Origin: Planctomycetota bacterium | GTDB lineage: Bacteria; Planctomycetota; SZUA-567; H5-PLA8 | NCBI GenBank assembly: GCA_023150555.1 | Contig: JAKLKQ010000021.1 | Location: 37,573 to 101,572 of the forward strand | Direction of reading: 5' to 3' | DNA length: 64,000 nt | Shown here: one piece after another, positions 10,107 through 18,714 of the stretch | How positions within the stretch are numbered: position 1 is the stretch's first letter | Layout of the letters: every line of letters starts with the position of its first letter | The notes under the pieces: model-generated | What the model was told of the DNA's origin: nothing | Seen by the model: the letters and a program-made list of their open reading frames with translations, nothing else | The model's database searches: none | Made by a program: the position numbers and the translations under genes

Positions 10107-11135
10107 TCAACCGATCCGCTTCAATTCCTTCAGCGTCTTCGGCCAGGCCAAGTCCGCGTAAAAGCGGTGGCCTTCGGGGCCCACGACCAGGTGGCAGCGG
10201 TCGGCCGCGCCGGCGGCCCTATAGATGCGCTTCAGCTTCGCGAACGCGCGCTTCACCGCGGCGATGGGGAAGATGGAATCGGCTTGGCCCGCAACGATCG
10301 TCACCGGGCGCGGCGCGAAGAGTCCCATCACATCGTACATCTCGCCGTGGTTCAGGATCCCGGGGATGTAGTTGTCGGCGCAGTGGTAGATCGAACCGAT
10401 CGAGTCGGCGAAAGTGCAAAAGTAGCACGACGGCATCGCGATGCGTACGCGCGGCAGCAGCGCGGCGGCAAAGACGCTGATCGTGCCGCCGCCGCTGTTC
10501 CCCATCACGCCGATGGTCTTCATCTTCACGTCGCGGCGCGTTTCGAGGTAATCGATGCCGCGGTCCACGTCCCACACGCGCTCGCCCAGCAGCGTGCGCC
10601 CGACCAGCAGCGCCTGCATCGTCGCGTCGTGGCATCCGTGGCTGGCAACCTGCTTCTGAACCTTCTCCTTGCGCTCGCCGAACGACCGCTGCTCGATGCA
10701 CAGCGCCGCCACGCCGCGGCGCAGGCAGCCGAGGCCGAAGTCACGGTCGCCGGCAACTTCAATCGTCTTGGACTCGTCGTCGAGCGCCACGGCGATCGAG
10801 TTGTGCATGCCGGTGCTGTGCCCTTGCAGGCAGATCATCCAATCGTAGGGCGGCTTCGCGTTCTTCGGCACGCAGACGTACGCCGGCACGTCGGCATGCG
10901 CTTCGGCGGTAAAGACGATCTTCTCGATGCGCCCCAGCGGATGCTCGCGCGACCACAGCGTCCGCACGCGCAGCGGACAGCGCTTCGCGGGCATCGCGCC
11001 CACGAGCTCGACGAGTTTCTTTCGCAGCTTGCGCTGCCATTGGCCCACGTCACCTCCTTTATAGGAGAGCGCCGGCTTCGTAGCGCGCATCGCGGCGCGG
11101 TGCACGAGGCTGGGCGAGTAGTTCAACGCGGGCAT
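10107..11135 (-). CDS. Alpha/beta hydrolase (acetyl-xylan-esterase/dienelactone-hydrolase-like)
   Basis: GVMGNSGGG nucleophile elbow, APRPVTIVAGQADSIFP, GPEGHRFY; start MPALNYS with AAGGAG SD, shorter than the ORF track. Confidence 0.75.
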   Translation of the reverse strand: MPALNYSPSLVHRAAMRATKPALSYKGGDVGQWQRKLRKKLVELVGAMPAKRCPLRVRTLWSREHPLGRIEKIVFTAEAHADVPAYVCVPKNAKPPYDWMICLQGHSTGMHNSIAVALDDESKTIEVAGDRDFGLGCLRRGVAALCIEQRSFGERKEKVQKQVASHGCHDATMQALLVGRTLLGERVWDVDRGIDYLETRRDVKMKTIGVMGNSGGGTISVFAAALLPRVRIAMPSCYFCTFADSIGSIYHCADNYIPGILNHGEMYDVMGLFAPRPVTIVAGQADSIFPIAAVKRAFAKLKRIYRAAGAADRCHLVVGPEGHRFYADLAWPKTLKELKRIG

Positions 11136-11253
11136 GAGGAGCGCTCCTTTTTCCGCTGCGGCGCTGGGTGTACGGGGCTTGTGCAATCCGGTATACCGGG
11201 CGCGCTTCGATTGGCCAGTCAACGCCGCAGCACGGGCATAGGCCGGAGGTCTT

Positions 11254-11778
11254 ATGTTCTTCAAACCTTACCGCGCGCCGCAGATCGCCGCCGCGCTGGC
11301 GTTGGTGCTGTTCGCCGCCGGCTGCGAACAGGCGGAGAAGACCGCCGCGAAACCCGAACCGGCATCTGTCGAAGCCAAGGAAGGCAAGCAGGAGAGCCCC
11401 GCGGCGTCTTCGGCGCCGTCGATCCACCACATCCTGCTCGAAGTCGCGGACCTGGACCGCAGCATTGTCTTCTACCGCGACCGGATGGGACTCAAGGTGA
11501 AGAGCCAGTCCGCCGAGTTCGCGACGCTGGAGTCGGCGAACGTCGGCGTGTACCTGTGGTCGAAGCGCTGGGACTGGGAGAAGCCGAGGCAGGAAGGCGA
11601 ACGCAACGGCCTGGGCATGTACCCGCACTTCGCCGTCGACGACGTCGGCGCGTGGACCAGGCGCCTGAAGGACGCGGGCGTCACGATCGTGCAGGAACCG
11701 CGGGAGTACAAGACCTTCAGCGAGGCCTTTATCGCCGACCCCGACGGCTACACCTGGGCCCTGATCAAGAGCAAGTAA
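11254..11778 (+). CDS. VOC/glyoxalase-fold protein with lipoprotein-like signal
   Basis: MFFKPYRAPQIAAALALVLFAAGCEQ lipobox then SIHHILLEVADLDRSIVFYRDRMGLKV...FIADPDGYTWALIK. Confidence 0.8.
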   Translation: MFFKPYRAPQIAAALALVLFAAGCEQAEKTAAKPEPASVEAKEGKQESPAASSAPSIHHILLEVADLDRSIVFYRDRMGLKVKSQSAEFATLESANVGVYLWSKRWDWEKPRQEGERNGLGMYPHFAVDDVGAWTRRLKDAGVTIVQEPREYKTFSEAFIADPDGYTWALIKSK

Positions 11779-11811
11779 CGCAAAGCGTAATGACACAGAG
11801 GACGCGGAACG

Positions 11812-13257
11812 ATGCTGCAGCCGCTCGAAGACTTCAAGCCCGCCGACCTGCCCGAGCGCACGCACGGCTTCTGGAAGATGGCCGGGCCCGGCGCAATCCT
11901 GGTGGGGCTGTCGATCGGCGCGGGGGAGATCATCATCTGGCCGCGCATCGTCGCCCAGCACGGCGGGACGATGATCTGGGCCGCGGTCGTCGGCGTCTTC
12001 CTGCAATTGTGGATCAACCTCGAGGTCGGACGCTGGACGATCGCGACGGGCGAGACGGTCTACACCGGCTATTCGCGCGTCTGGCGCGGCTTCGCATTCG
12101 CCTTCATCCTGCTCACGATTCTCGGCTGGCTGGCGCCGGGCTGGGCGATGGCCAGCGGCTTCGCGCTGCGCAGCCTGCTGAGCGAAGTCGTGCCCGGCGC
12201 GCAGGAGACCTTCGCCGGCGGCATCTTCGCCAGCGCGACGTTCTGGACGGGCGTCACCTTCGCAGGCGTCGCCGCGTTCCTCTTCGGGCCCAAGGTCGCC
12301 TACCAGGGCGTAGAAAAGACCATCGAGGTCCTTGTTTTGATCATCACCGTGGGCCTGATCGCGGTGGCCATCAAGGTCGGCAACGCCAAGACTTGGGAGC
12401 AGATGGGCGAAGGCCTGGCGAACGTGGCGACGTTCAAGATCTCCGAAGGCATGGACCGCAAGGCGTTCTTCATCGCGCTGGTCTTCGCGGGCGCGGGCGG
12501 CACGGCGAACCTGTTCTACACGTTTTACCTGCGCGACAAGAAGATCGGCATGGGCGAACGCGTACCCGAGATCCTCAATCCACTGCGCGGCCGGCAGGAG
12601 GCGATCCCCGCGACGGGCTTCAAGTACGAGGACAACGAGGCGAACGCCTCGCGCTTCCGCGCGTGGTGGCGCTACGTCAAGCAGGACCAGGCGCTCTTCT
12701 TCTTCGGCCTGAACACGTTGACGATCCTGCTCTTCATCTTCGGCGCGCTGGCGGTGCTCTACCCGGGCCGCAACGTCCCCGCGGAAGGCACGCTGATCCG
12801 CGACCAGGCGGAGATCCTGGGCGGGATCTGGGGCAATACGGGCCGCGTGCTCTTTCTGCTCATCGGCATGGCGACGCTGTACAGCACGCAGCTTGCGCTG
12901 GTCGACGGGGTGGCGCGTTCGCTGAGCGACATCGTCTACACGAACTTCACGTTCGCGCGAAAGCGCGCGTTGGGCTGGTGGTACATGGTCATCGCCGGAA
13001 GCTGGATGGCCGTGGGCACGGTGCTGGTGGCGGTGCTGGAACACCTGGGAAAAGGCGGGAACCTGGGCGTGCTCTTCTGCGCCGCGTACATGGGCGGCTT
13101 CGCGATGGCGCTGTACGTGCCGCTGACGCTGTACATGAACCTGAGGTACCTGCCCAAGAGCGCGCGGCCCGGCCCGTTCAACATCGGCATGATGGTGCTG
13201 GCGACGCTGGTCTACGGCGGCTTCGCGGTCTCCTGCATCGTATGGGAATTGCAGTAA
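11812..13257 (+). CDS. Nramp-related membrane transporter
   Basis: Multi-TM protein starting MAGPGAILVGLSIGAGEIIIWPRIV; Nramp-like layout. Confidence 0.65.
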   Translation: MLQPLEDFKPADLPERTHGFWKMAGPGAILVGLSIGAGEIIIWPRIVAQHGGTMIWAAVVGVFLQLWINLEVGRWTIATGETVYTGYSRVWRGFAFAFILLTILGWLAPGWAMASGFALRSLLSEVVPGAQETFAGGIFASATFWTGVTFAGVAAFLFGPKVAYQGVEKTIEVLVLIITVGLIAVAIKVGNAKTWEQMGEGLANVATFKISEGMDRKAFFIALVFAGAGGTANLFYTFYLRDKKIGMGERVPEILNPLRGRQEAIPATGFKYEDNEANASRFRAWWRYVKQDQALFFFGLNTLTILLFIFGALAVLYPGRNVPAEGTLIRDQAEILGGIWGNTGRVLFLLIGMATLYSTQLALVDGVARSLSDIVYTNFTFARKRALGWWYMVIAGSWMAVGTVLVAVLEHLGKGGNLGVLFCAAYMGGFAMALYVPLTLYMNLRYLPKSARPGPFNIGMMVLATLVYGGFAVSCIVWELQ

Positions 13258-13337
13258 CGCCGCCGAAAGAGATTTCTCCCCTTTCGTAATCCCAGGCACG
13301 GCGCCGCGCCGGCCTTTCCGCCACGGAGGATTATTGC

Positions 13338-14045
13338 ATGCGTCGCGCGTTCAGGTGGATCTGGAAGCGGGGCCTCCTGGCCAACTTCCTGGCCGGGTTG
13401 TTCGTCCTGCTTCCGGTGATGATCACCGTCGGGATCCTGGCCTGGGCCGGCGAGAAGACGAAGTGGCTGCTGGGGCGCGAGAGCGCCGTCGGGAAGTTCC
13501 TCCAAGACGTCTTCGGGCACATCGTGGACAGCGACACGCTGGCGCTGGCCATCGGCTACGCCGCGATCCTGGCCGCGATCTGGATGATCGGCGTGCTCTT
13601 CAAGTCCCTGGCCAAGCAGGGCTTGGACGACGCCTTTCACGGCCTCGTCGGGCGCATCCCCATCGTAAGCACGATCTACAAACCCATCGCGCAGGTCGTG
13701 AATCTGCTCAAAGGGGACGGCAGCAAGGACCTGTCCGGCCTGCCGGTCGTCTTCTGTTCCTTCGGCGGCGCACCGCAAGCCGGATTGGCGCCGGGCATCC
13801 AGTTCCTCGGGCTGCTCGCATCGCCCGAGACCTACCAACTCGAAGGCGCGGCCTGCCAACTGGTGTACGTGCCCACCGCACCGGTGCCGATGTCCGGCGG
13901 GCTGCTCTTCGTGCCGAAGGAGCGCATCCGGTTCGTGCCCGAGATGAGCGTCGACGACCTGATGAAGGTGTACCTCTCGCTGGGCGTGCTGACCCCGCAG
14001 GTCATGGCCGCGCGGTTCAAGGTGCCGGCGGAGGGGAAGGGTTAG
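13338..14045 (+). CDS. DUF502 family membrane protein
   Basis: LANFLAGLFVLLPVMITVGIL ... GRIPIVSTIYKPIAQVVNLL ... FVPTAP-like pattern typical of DUF502. Confidence 0.85.
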   Translation: MRRAFRWIWKRGLLANFLAGLFVLLPVMITVGILAWAGEKTKWLLGRESAVGKFLQDVFGHIVDSDTLALAIGYAAILAAIWMIGVLFKSLAKQGLDDAFHGLVGRIPIVSTIYKPIAQVVNLLKGDGSKDLSGLPVVFCSFGGAPQAGLAPGIQFLGLLASPETYQLEGAACQLVYVPTAPVPMSGGLLFVPKERIRFVPEMSVDDLMKVYLSLGVLTPQVMAARFKVPAEGKG

Positions 14046-14137
14046 GAATGGGCTAGTCAAACGCATCCTCTTTCCCGTGTCCTTTCTGCGCCTGGGCGGT
14101 TGATCTCTTTAGGGACCGCCGCACCGGAGGCGCCGCC

Positions 14138-14737
14138 ATGCCGCGCACGAATGCCTTTCAAATGAATAAGGAGAAACTCGTCTTCGCGCTGGCCCTTTGC
14201 GGACTGCTCGGATGCGTGGCGTACACCATCTATTCGCTGCCGCCCGAACTGGCGCCCGGCGCGCCGCTGACGCGCACTGCCGAGCTTCCGGAACTGAACC
14301 TGCGCCCGTTGTCGTCCACGGAACTCCGTTTCAACGACGACCGCGCCTCGCCGTTCATGATTCCGGGCACGGGACCCGAGCCCATCGATGTCAGGCAGGA
14401 TAAGATTGTATCCCCACCCGCCGGCATCCCCGCGCCGCCGTCCCAGGACCGCCTCAAGAAGCCGGAACCCCGGTCCGAACTGGCCGCCGCCGGGCCGCCG
14501 GTCTCGCTGCGTTTCGTGGGCGTGGTCAAGGCCGCCGGGCAGCGCCGGGCCCTGTTTCAAAGAGAAGGCGACCGCCGCGCCCTGGTTCTCGCCCCCGACC
14601 AGACCCTGCCGGGCCGGGATCTGCGCGTTCTGGCCATCGGAGCGCAGTCCATCCAGGTCGGCGGCGTAGGGTGTCCGAGCATGGAACTCCAGGCCGGCGA
14701 GACCCTTACGGTATCGTCGCAAGTCCAAGCCCAGTAA
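14138..14737 (+). CDS. Hypothetical membrane-anchored protein, GspC/PilP-like
   Basis: N-terminal TM then PVSLRFVGVVKAAGQRRALFQREGDRRALVLAPDQTLPGRDLRVLAI, resembling T2SS GspC/PilP modules. Confidence 0.45.
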   Translation: MPRTNAFQMNKEKLVFALALCGLLGCVAYTIYSLPPELAPGAPLTRTAELPELNLRPLSSTELRFNDDRASPFMIPGTGPEPIDVRQDKIVSPPAGIPAPPSQDRLKKPEPRSELAAAGPPVSLRFVGVVKAAGQRRALFQREGDRRALVLAPDQTLPGRDLRVLAIGAQSIQVGGVGCPSMELQAGETLTVSSQVQAQ

Positions 14738-14761
14738 ACCCTTGTAAATTCCCAGGGTTTT
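14736..14761 (+). terminator. Possible weak intrinsic terminator
   Basis: AAACCCT...AGGGTTTT hairpin overlapping the stop of 14138..14737. Confidence 0.35.
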
Positions 14762-14854
14762 CATATCATGTTCGGTTTGGGCCTCGTCTAAGGAGACGAG
14801 GCGGTGCCTCCTAATTGCTTGTGAATTGGGGACCTCGGCGCAAGCCGCGCGACT

Positions 14855-17800
14855 ATGGCACGACGCGTAACTTCCCGCAGGCCGGTCCCGGCCGCCTCCC
14901 TTTTGACGGTCGTAGTGGCGTTTTGCCTGGCGGCGGGTTTCCCCACCCTTTCTGCCCAGGAGACCGGGCCGGAAGTGCCCAAGCCCGTCCCCGATCCGAG
15001 TCTCGAAGCCGACGAGGTGGATGCGCCGCCCCTGCCGAGCTTCGAGTTCGACCTGGCCGAGACCTATCGCCGCACTGGCGCGGCACAGGATGCCGGCGCG
15101 CGCGGTGCCTTCGACGCCTTCGTGCCGACACGCATTCCCGAGACCATCCGGCCCGGCACCAAGGAGTACCGCCTGCCGCCGCCGGCCTTCGCCAACGGCG
15201 ACGCGCTGCAGCCCGACGAGCCCCTGCCCGCCATCTTCGTGAAGAAACCGCCGCCGCCGGAAGTGCTCTTCCCGCGCCCGCGTCCGGAGAGCTACCTCCC
15301 GCCGAGCGACACGGAACGCAACGCCGCGCTGGCCAAGGCCGAAAAGAACGGGAAGCGCGGAAAAAACGAGAAGCGCGGTAAGCGCGAGAAGACCCCCGAG
15401 CTGCCTGCGCCGCCGCCCGCACCGCCCGTCGAAGCACCAGAAACGGCCGAGGCCACCGAGACCACGGATCACGAAGCCGCCCGCGAGACGCGCACCGCCG
15501 CCGCCGGCACACCCACGCCGGTGGGCACGGAATCGGCGCCGCTGGAAGCCCTGCCCGCGCCGGTTGCTCCACCGGTGCCGCCCGCGGCACCTTCGGCCCC
15601 CGTCGCTCCCGCCGCGCCCACGGCGCCTGCCGCGCCAGCGAACACGATTGATGCGCCGGCTGCCGGCTCGCCGCGCGACGCTCGGTACATGGCGGCTTAC
15701 CGGCTCTCGGAGGCGACACGCACGAATGAGGCGGTGGCGCCTGAAAGTGCCGCGCCCCCCGCCACCGCCGAAGGCGCCACGCCCGAACCGGCGCCCCGCA
15801 CACCGGCCGCGGCCCTGGTCGACCTGGGCGAGCAGGACTACTGGACTGCCGGCGGTCAGAAGCCCGCCCCGGCCGCCGAAGGCAAACCCCAACCGCGCCC
15901 CGCCGACCCCGAGTTCCCGCGGCAATTTCCGGACGACGGAGCGACGGTGCAGCCGGCCCGCGCCGAGCGGCAGCTCTTCCGCGAAGTCACGCCGCGCGCG
16001 GGCGACCCGGAACTGCTGCGGCGCTGGCCGCGCACCGACAACCTCGAGACGGACGCCGGCACCCGCGCGCCAACGATGGAGCGCAGGAACGGCGACGACG
16101 CCCTGCTGGCCTTCGCGCCCGGCGCCGCTCCGCGCTTCCGCATGGGCGAAGGCCTCGACGATCCGGGCCACGAGCTCTCCGCGCCGCTGGTGCTTCCGTT
16201 GCCGGAGATCCCGGCGCTGGACACGCCCGGCGGGGACACTCCGGGCGAGGCTACCTCGAAGGGCGATCCCGCCGCGCGCCTGACCGTCCTGCAGAAACTC
16301 GCCGAGTTGACCGCGGCCGGCAAGAAAGATCCGGAGGAGAAGGACGGGAAGGACAAGAAAGGCGACCAGGCCCAGCGCGATCCCGAGAAGCTGGTCGCCG
16401 AGCACCTCCGCGAAGTCGAGGAAAAGAACAAGCTCCTGAAGGAACTCAATGCCGCCGGCGAGACGACGGCCGAAGCGCCGGATGGCGCGGGCGAAAGCGC
16501 CGCGAAGAATTCCGATGGCGGCCGCAACGCACGCGCGATGCACCTGCTGCAGGTCCTCAGCGGGGACCGCCCCACCGGCCTGCTGCGCGGACACATCGTC
16601 GACGCGCGGAGCAGGCAGCCGCTCCCAGCGCGAGTGCGCGTGGTCGACGAGACCGACTGCGCGGTCTCCGCGCAGGTGGTGGACCAGGGCTTCTGGTGCG
16701 ACGGGGCCTTTGCCGTGAAGGCGCTGGAAGGCATGGTCAACGTGGAAGTCAGCGCGGGGCGTTTCCGCTCGGCCTTCCGCAAGGCCTACCGCGTCGAGGG
16801 CAACAAGGCCACGGACGTGGTGATCGAGCTGGCGCTGCCGGAGCCGTTCGACTTCGCGCGCCGCGGCTGGTGCCTGGCCGACCTGGACCTGGCGCTGCTG
16901 GCGCCGGAAGGTGCGCGCACGGTCTGGAGCGGCGAGGCGCCGCTGCCGGCAGACGCGGCGCTGGTGGCGCGCGCGGAAGGCGTCGCCGTGCTGGGCCTGA
17001 ACGTGGCCTCGACGGTCCCCGACAAACCCGGCGAGAAACTCGAACCCGGCGCCGAAGCCGCCCTGCGCGAGGCGATCGAGAACTCCGCGGCGCCCGGGCA
17101 ACTGGTGCTGGCGACCTTCGGCGGGCCGGAGCATCCTTTCTGCGGAAGCGCCCTGGGCCTGGGCATGACATCCTGGCAGGATCTGCCCCGCAAACTCAAC
17201 GATCCCCACCAGCCGCTGCGCGACTGGTTCGGCGAACTGCGCCAGCACGGCGGCCTGGCGCTGTACACGGAGCTGTCCGGCCGGCGCACGGTGGACCCGC
17301 GCGAGGCCATCATTCCGGTGCTCCCGCGGCTGGTCGAGGACGGCTTCTACGCGAAGGATGACGCTCACGCACGGCTGTACGCGCCCACCGAGTTGCTCTT
17401 CGATACCATCGCGGGCGCCAGCTACGAGGGCCTGGTCTACGACGGCTCGGAGATCGCCGAGGCGATCTGGTTCAACCTGCTCAACCAGGGCTACGCCGTG
17501 CCGGCCGTCGGCGCCGGCGGCGGGACGCTGGAACAGGGACGCGTGCCATTCGGGCAGACGCTGCTGGCCATCGACGGAACGCCGACGCGCGAGAACGTGC
17601 TCGACGCGATCCGCCGCGGGCGCTGCTCGATCACCTTCGGCCCGGCGGTCTTCGCGAAGATCTTCGAACGCGACCGCGGCCCCGGCGACCGCCTGCCCGC
17701 CGACGGGCGCAAGCTGAGCCTGCAGATCCAGGCCTACGCCTCGATGACGCCCGGCGCGCGGCTGGAGCGCATTGAGGTCATCCGCAACGGCGCCGTCGTC

Positions 17801-18355
17801 TACACCGACCGCCCGGCCGAGGGCATGACACAGCTGCACGACTTCCGCTACCCCGTCGCCGAGACCCACGACGCGTGGTACATCGTGCGGATCACGGAGA
17901 GCATCGGGCCGAGCGAGACCGACCGCTCCCAGCGCATCGCGCTGACCAACCCCATCTATTTCGACGCGCCCGGCCGCGTGGGCCCCCGCCCCGCCCAGAC
18001 GCGCATGCGCGGCACGCTGCGCCGCCCCGGCGGCACGCCCATGGCCGGCACCGTGACCGTCCTGGAACCCGGCAAGCCCAAACGCGAGGTGGTCATCGGC
18101 GCCAACGGCCGCTACGAGGTCACTTACGCCTCGGCCGGTATCCTGATCTTCGCAGCGAAGGGCTACGAACCGGCCATGCGCAAGATCTTCGACCACCCGC
18201 GCGTCCAACGTGCCCTGGGCGAACTGCACACCGAGCGCGAGGCGAGCCTGAAGGAACACTTCGCCAAGCCGACGATCTTCGGGTCCTGGCGCCTGCTGCT
18301 GGCCGAACTCGAGGCCGACGTCGAACTGCGCCCAGCACGGCCCGCTCAGCCTTGA
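14855..18355 (+). CDS. Large secreted Pro/Ala-rich protein with CehA/McbA-like C-terminal domain
   Basis: Signal peptide; Pro-rich region; TRENVLDAIRRGRCSITFGPAVFAKIF...PGDRLPADGRKLSLQIQAYAS...LERIEVIRNGAVVYTDR typical of CehA/McbA-like proteins. Confidence 0.7.
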   Translation: MARRVTSRRPVPAASLLTVVVAFCLAAGFPTLSAQETGPEVPKPVPDPSLEADEVDAPPLPSFEFDLAETYRRTGAAQDAGARGAFDAFVPTRIPETIRPGTKEYRLPPPAFANGDALQPDEPLPAIFVKKPPPPEVLFPRPRPESYLPPSDTERNAALAKAEKNGKRGKNEKRGKREKTPELPAPPPAPPVEAPETAEATETTDHEAARETRTAAAGTPTPVGTESAPLEALPAPVAPPVPPAAPSAPVAPAAPTAPAAPANTIDAPAAGSPRDARYMAAYRLSEATRTNEAVAPESAAPPATAEGATPEPAPRTPAAALVDLGEQDYWTAGGQKPAPAAEGKPQPRPADPEFPRQFPDDGATVQPARAERQLFREVTPRAGDPELLRRWPRTDNLETDAGTRAPTMERRNGDDALLAFAPGAAPRFRMGEGLDDPGHELSAPLVLPLPEIPALDTPGGDTPGEATSKGDPAARLTVLQKLAELTAAGKKDPEEKDGKDKKGDQAQRDPEKLVAEHLREVEEKNKLLKELNAAGETTAEAPDGAGESAAKNSDGGRNARAMHLLQVLSGDRPTGLLRGHIVDARSRQPLPARVRVVDETDCAVSAQVVDQGFWCDGAFAVKALEGMVNVEVSAGRFRSAFRKAYRVEGNKATDVVIELALPEPFDFARRGWCLADLDLALLAPEGARTVWSGEAPLPADAALVARAEGVAVLGLNVASTVPDKPGEKLEPGAEAALREAIENSAAPGQLVLATFGGPEHPFCGSALGLGMTSWQDLPRKLNDPHQPLRDWFGELRQHGGLALYTELSGRRTVDPREAIIPVLPRLVEDGFYAKDDAHARLYAPTELLFDTIAGASYEGLVYDGSEIAEAIWFNLLNQGYAVPAVGAGGGTLEQGRVPFGQTLLAIDGTPTRENVLDAIRRGRCSITFGPAVFAKIFERDRGPGDRLPADGRKLSLQIQAYASMTPGARLERIEVIRNGAVVYTDRPAEGMTQLHDFRYPVAETHDAWYIVRITESIGPSETDRSQRIALTNPIYFDAPGRVGPRPAQTRMRGTLRRPGGTPMAGTVTVLEPGKPKREVVIGANGRYEVTYASAGILIFAAKGYEPAMRKIFDHPRVQRALGELHTEREASLKEHFAKPTIFGSWRLLLAELEADVELRPARPAQP

Positions 18356-18571
18356 CGCAACCCATCTCTCAAATACGTGCACTGGTGAGCCAACGCAACG
18401 TGCGTAATCTCGTTAACCTATGGGCCACAAAAGCTTTTGGAAAGATTGAGGTGAACCGCCGCCACGCGACGATCACCAATGTACGAGGGGTTTCATGAGC
18501 GGGACGGGCGGGGCGCCCAATCCTGTGTAACTCATTAATTTACAAAGAGTTATACATTGGATGTTGCATCC

Positions 18572-18600
18572 TTGACAGGGAGTCGCGCCTCGGCGAGAAT
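18572..18600 (+). promoter_or_regulatory. Sigma-70-like promoter TTGACA-N17-GAGAAT
   Basis: Exact -35 TTGACA, 17-bp spacer, 4/6 -10; upstream of 18715 CDS; preceded by inverted repeats. Confidence 0.5.
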
Positions 18601-18714
18601 CCTGAACCTGTTACCCGGTAAGTTTTAAGGACATAAACCGGTTGCCGAGAGGTCCGGTGTGGGGATAGGTTAAGGGTAGTTCCGGGGGCACATTGAGCAG
18701 GAGGAGCGCCGTAG

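Noticed and set aside
10167-13289. 1040-aa plus-strand ORF
   Set aside because: Overlaps three real genes in other frames; Arg/Gly/Asp-rich junk composition.
11059-13299. 746-aa minus-strand ORF
   Set aside because: Antisense shadow of the VOC and Nramp-like genes; no recognisable domain.
14057-18382. 1441-aa minus-strand ORF
   Set aside because: Antisense to well-supported genes (14138, 14855); His/Arg/Gly/Ala-rich composition typical of spurious high-GC shadow ORFs.
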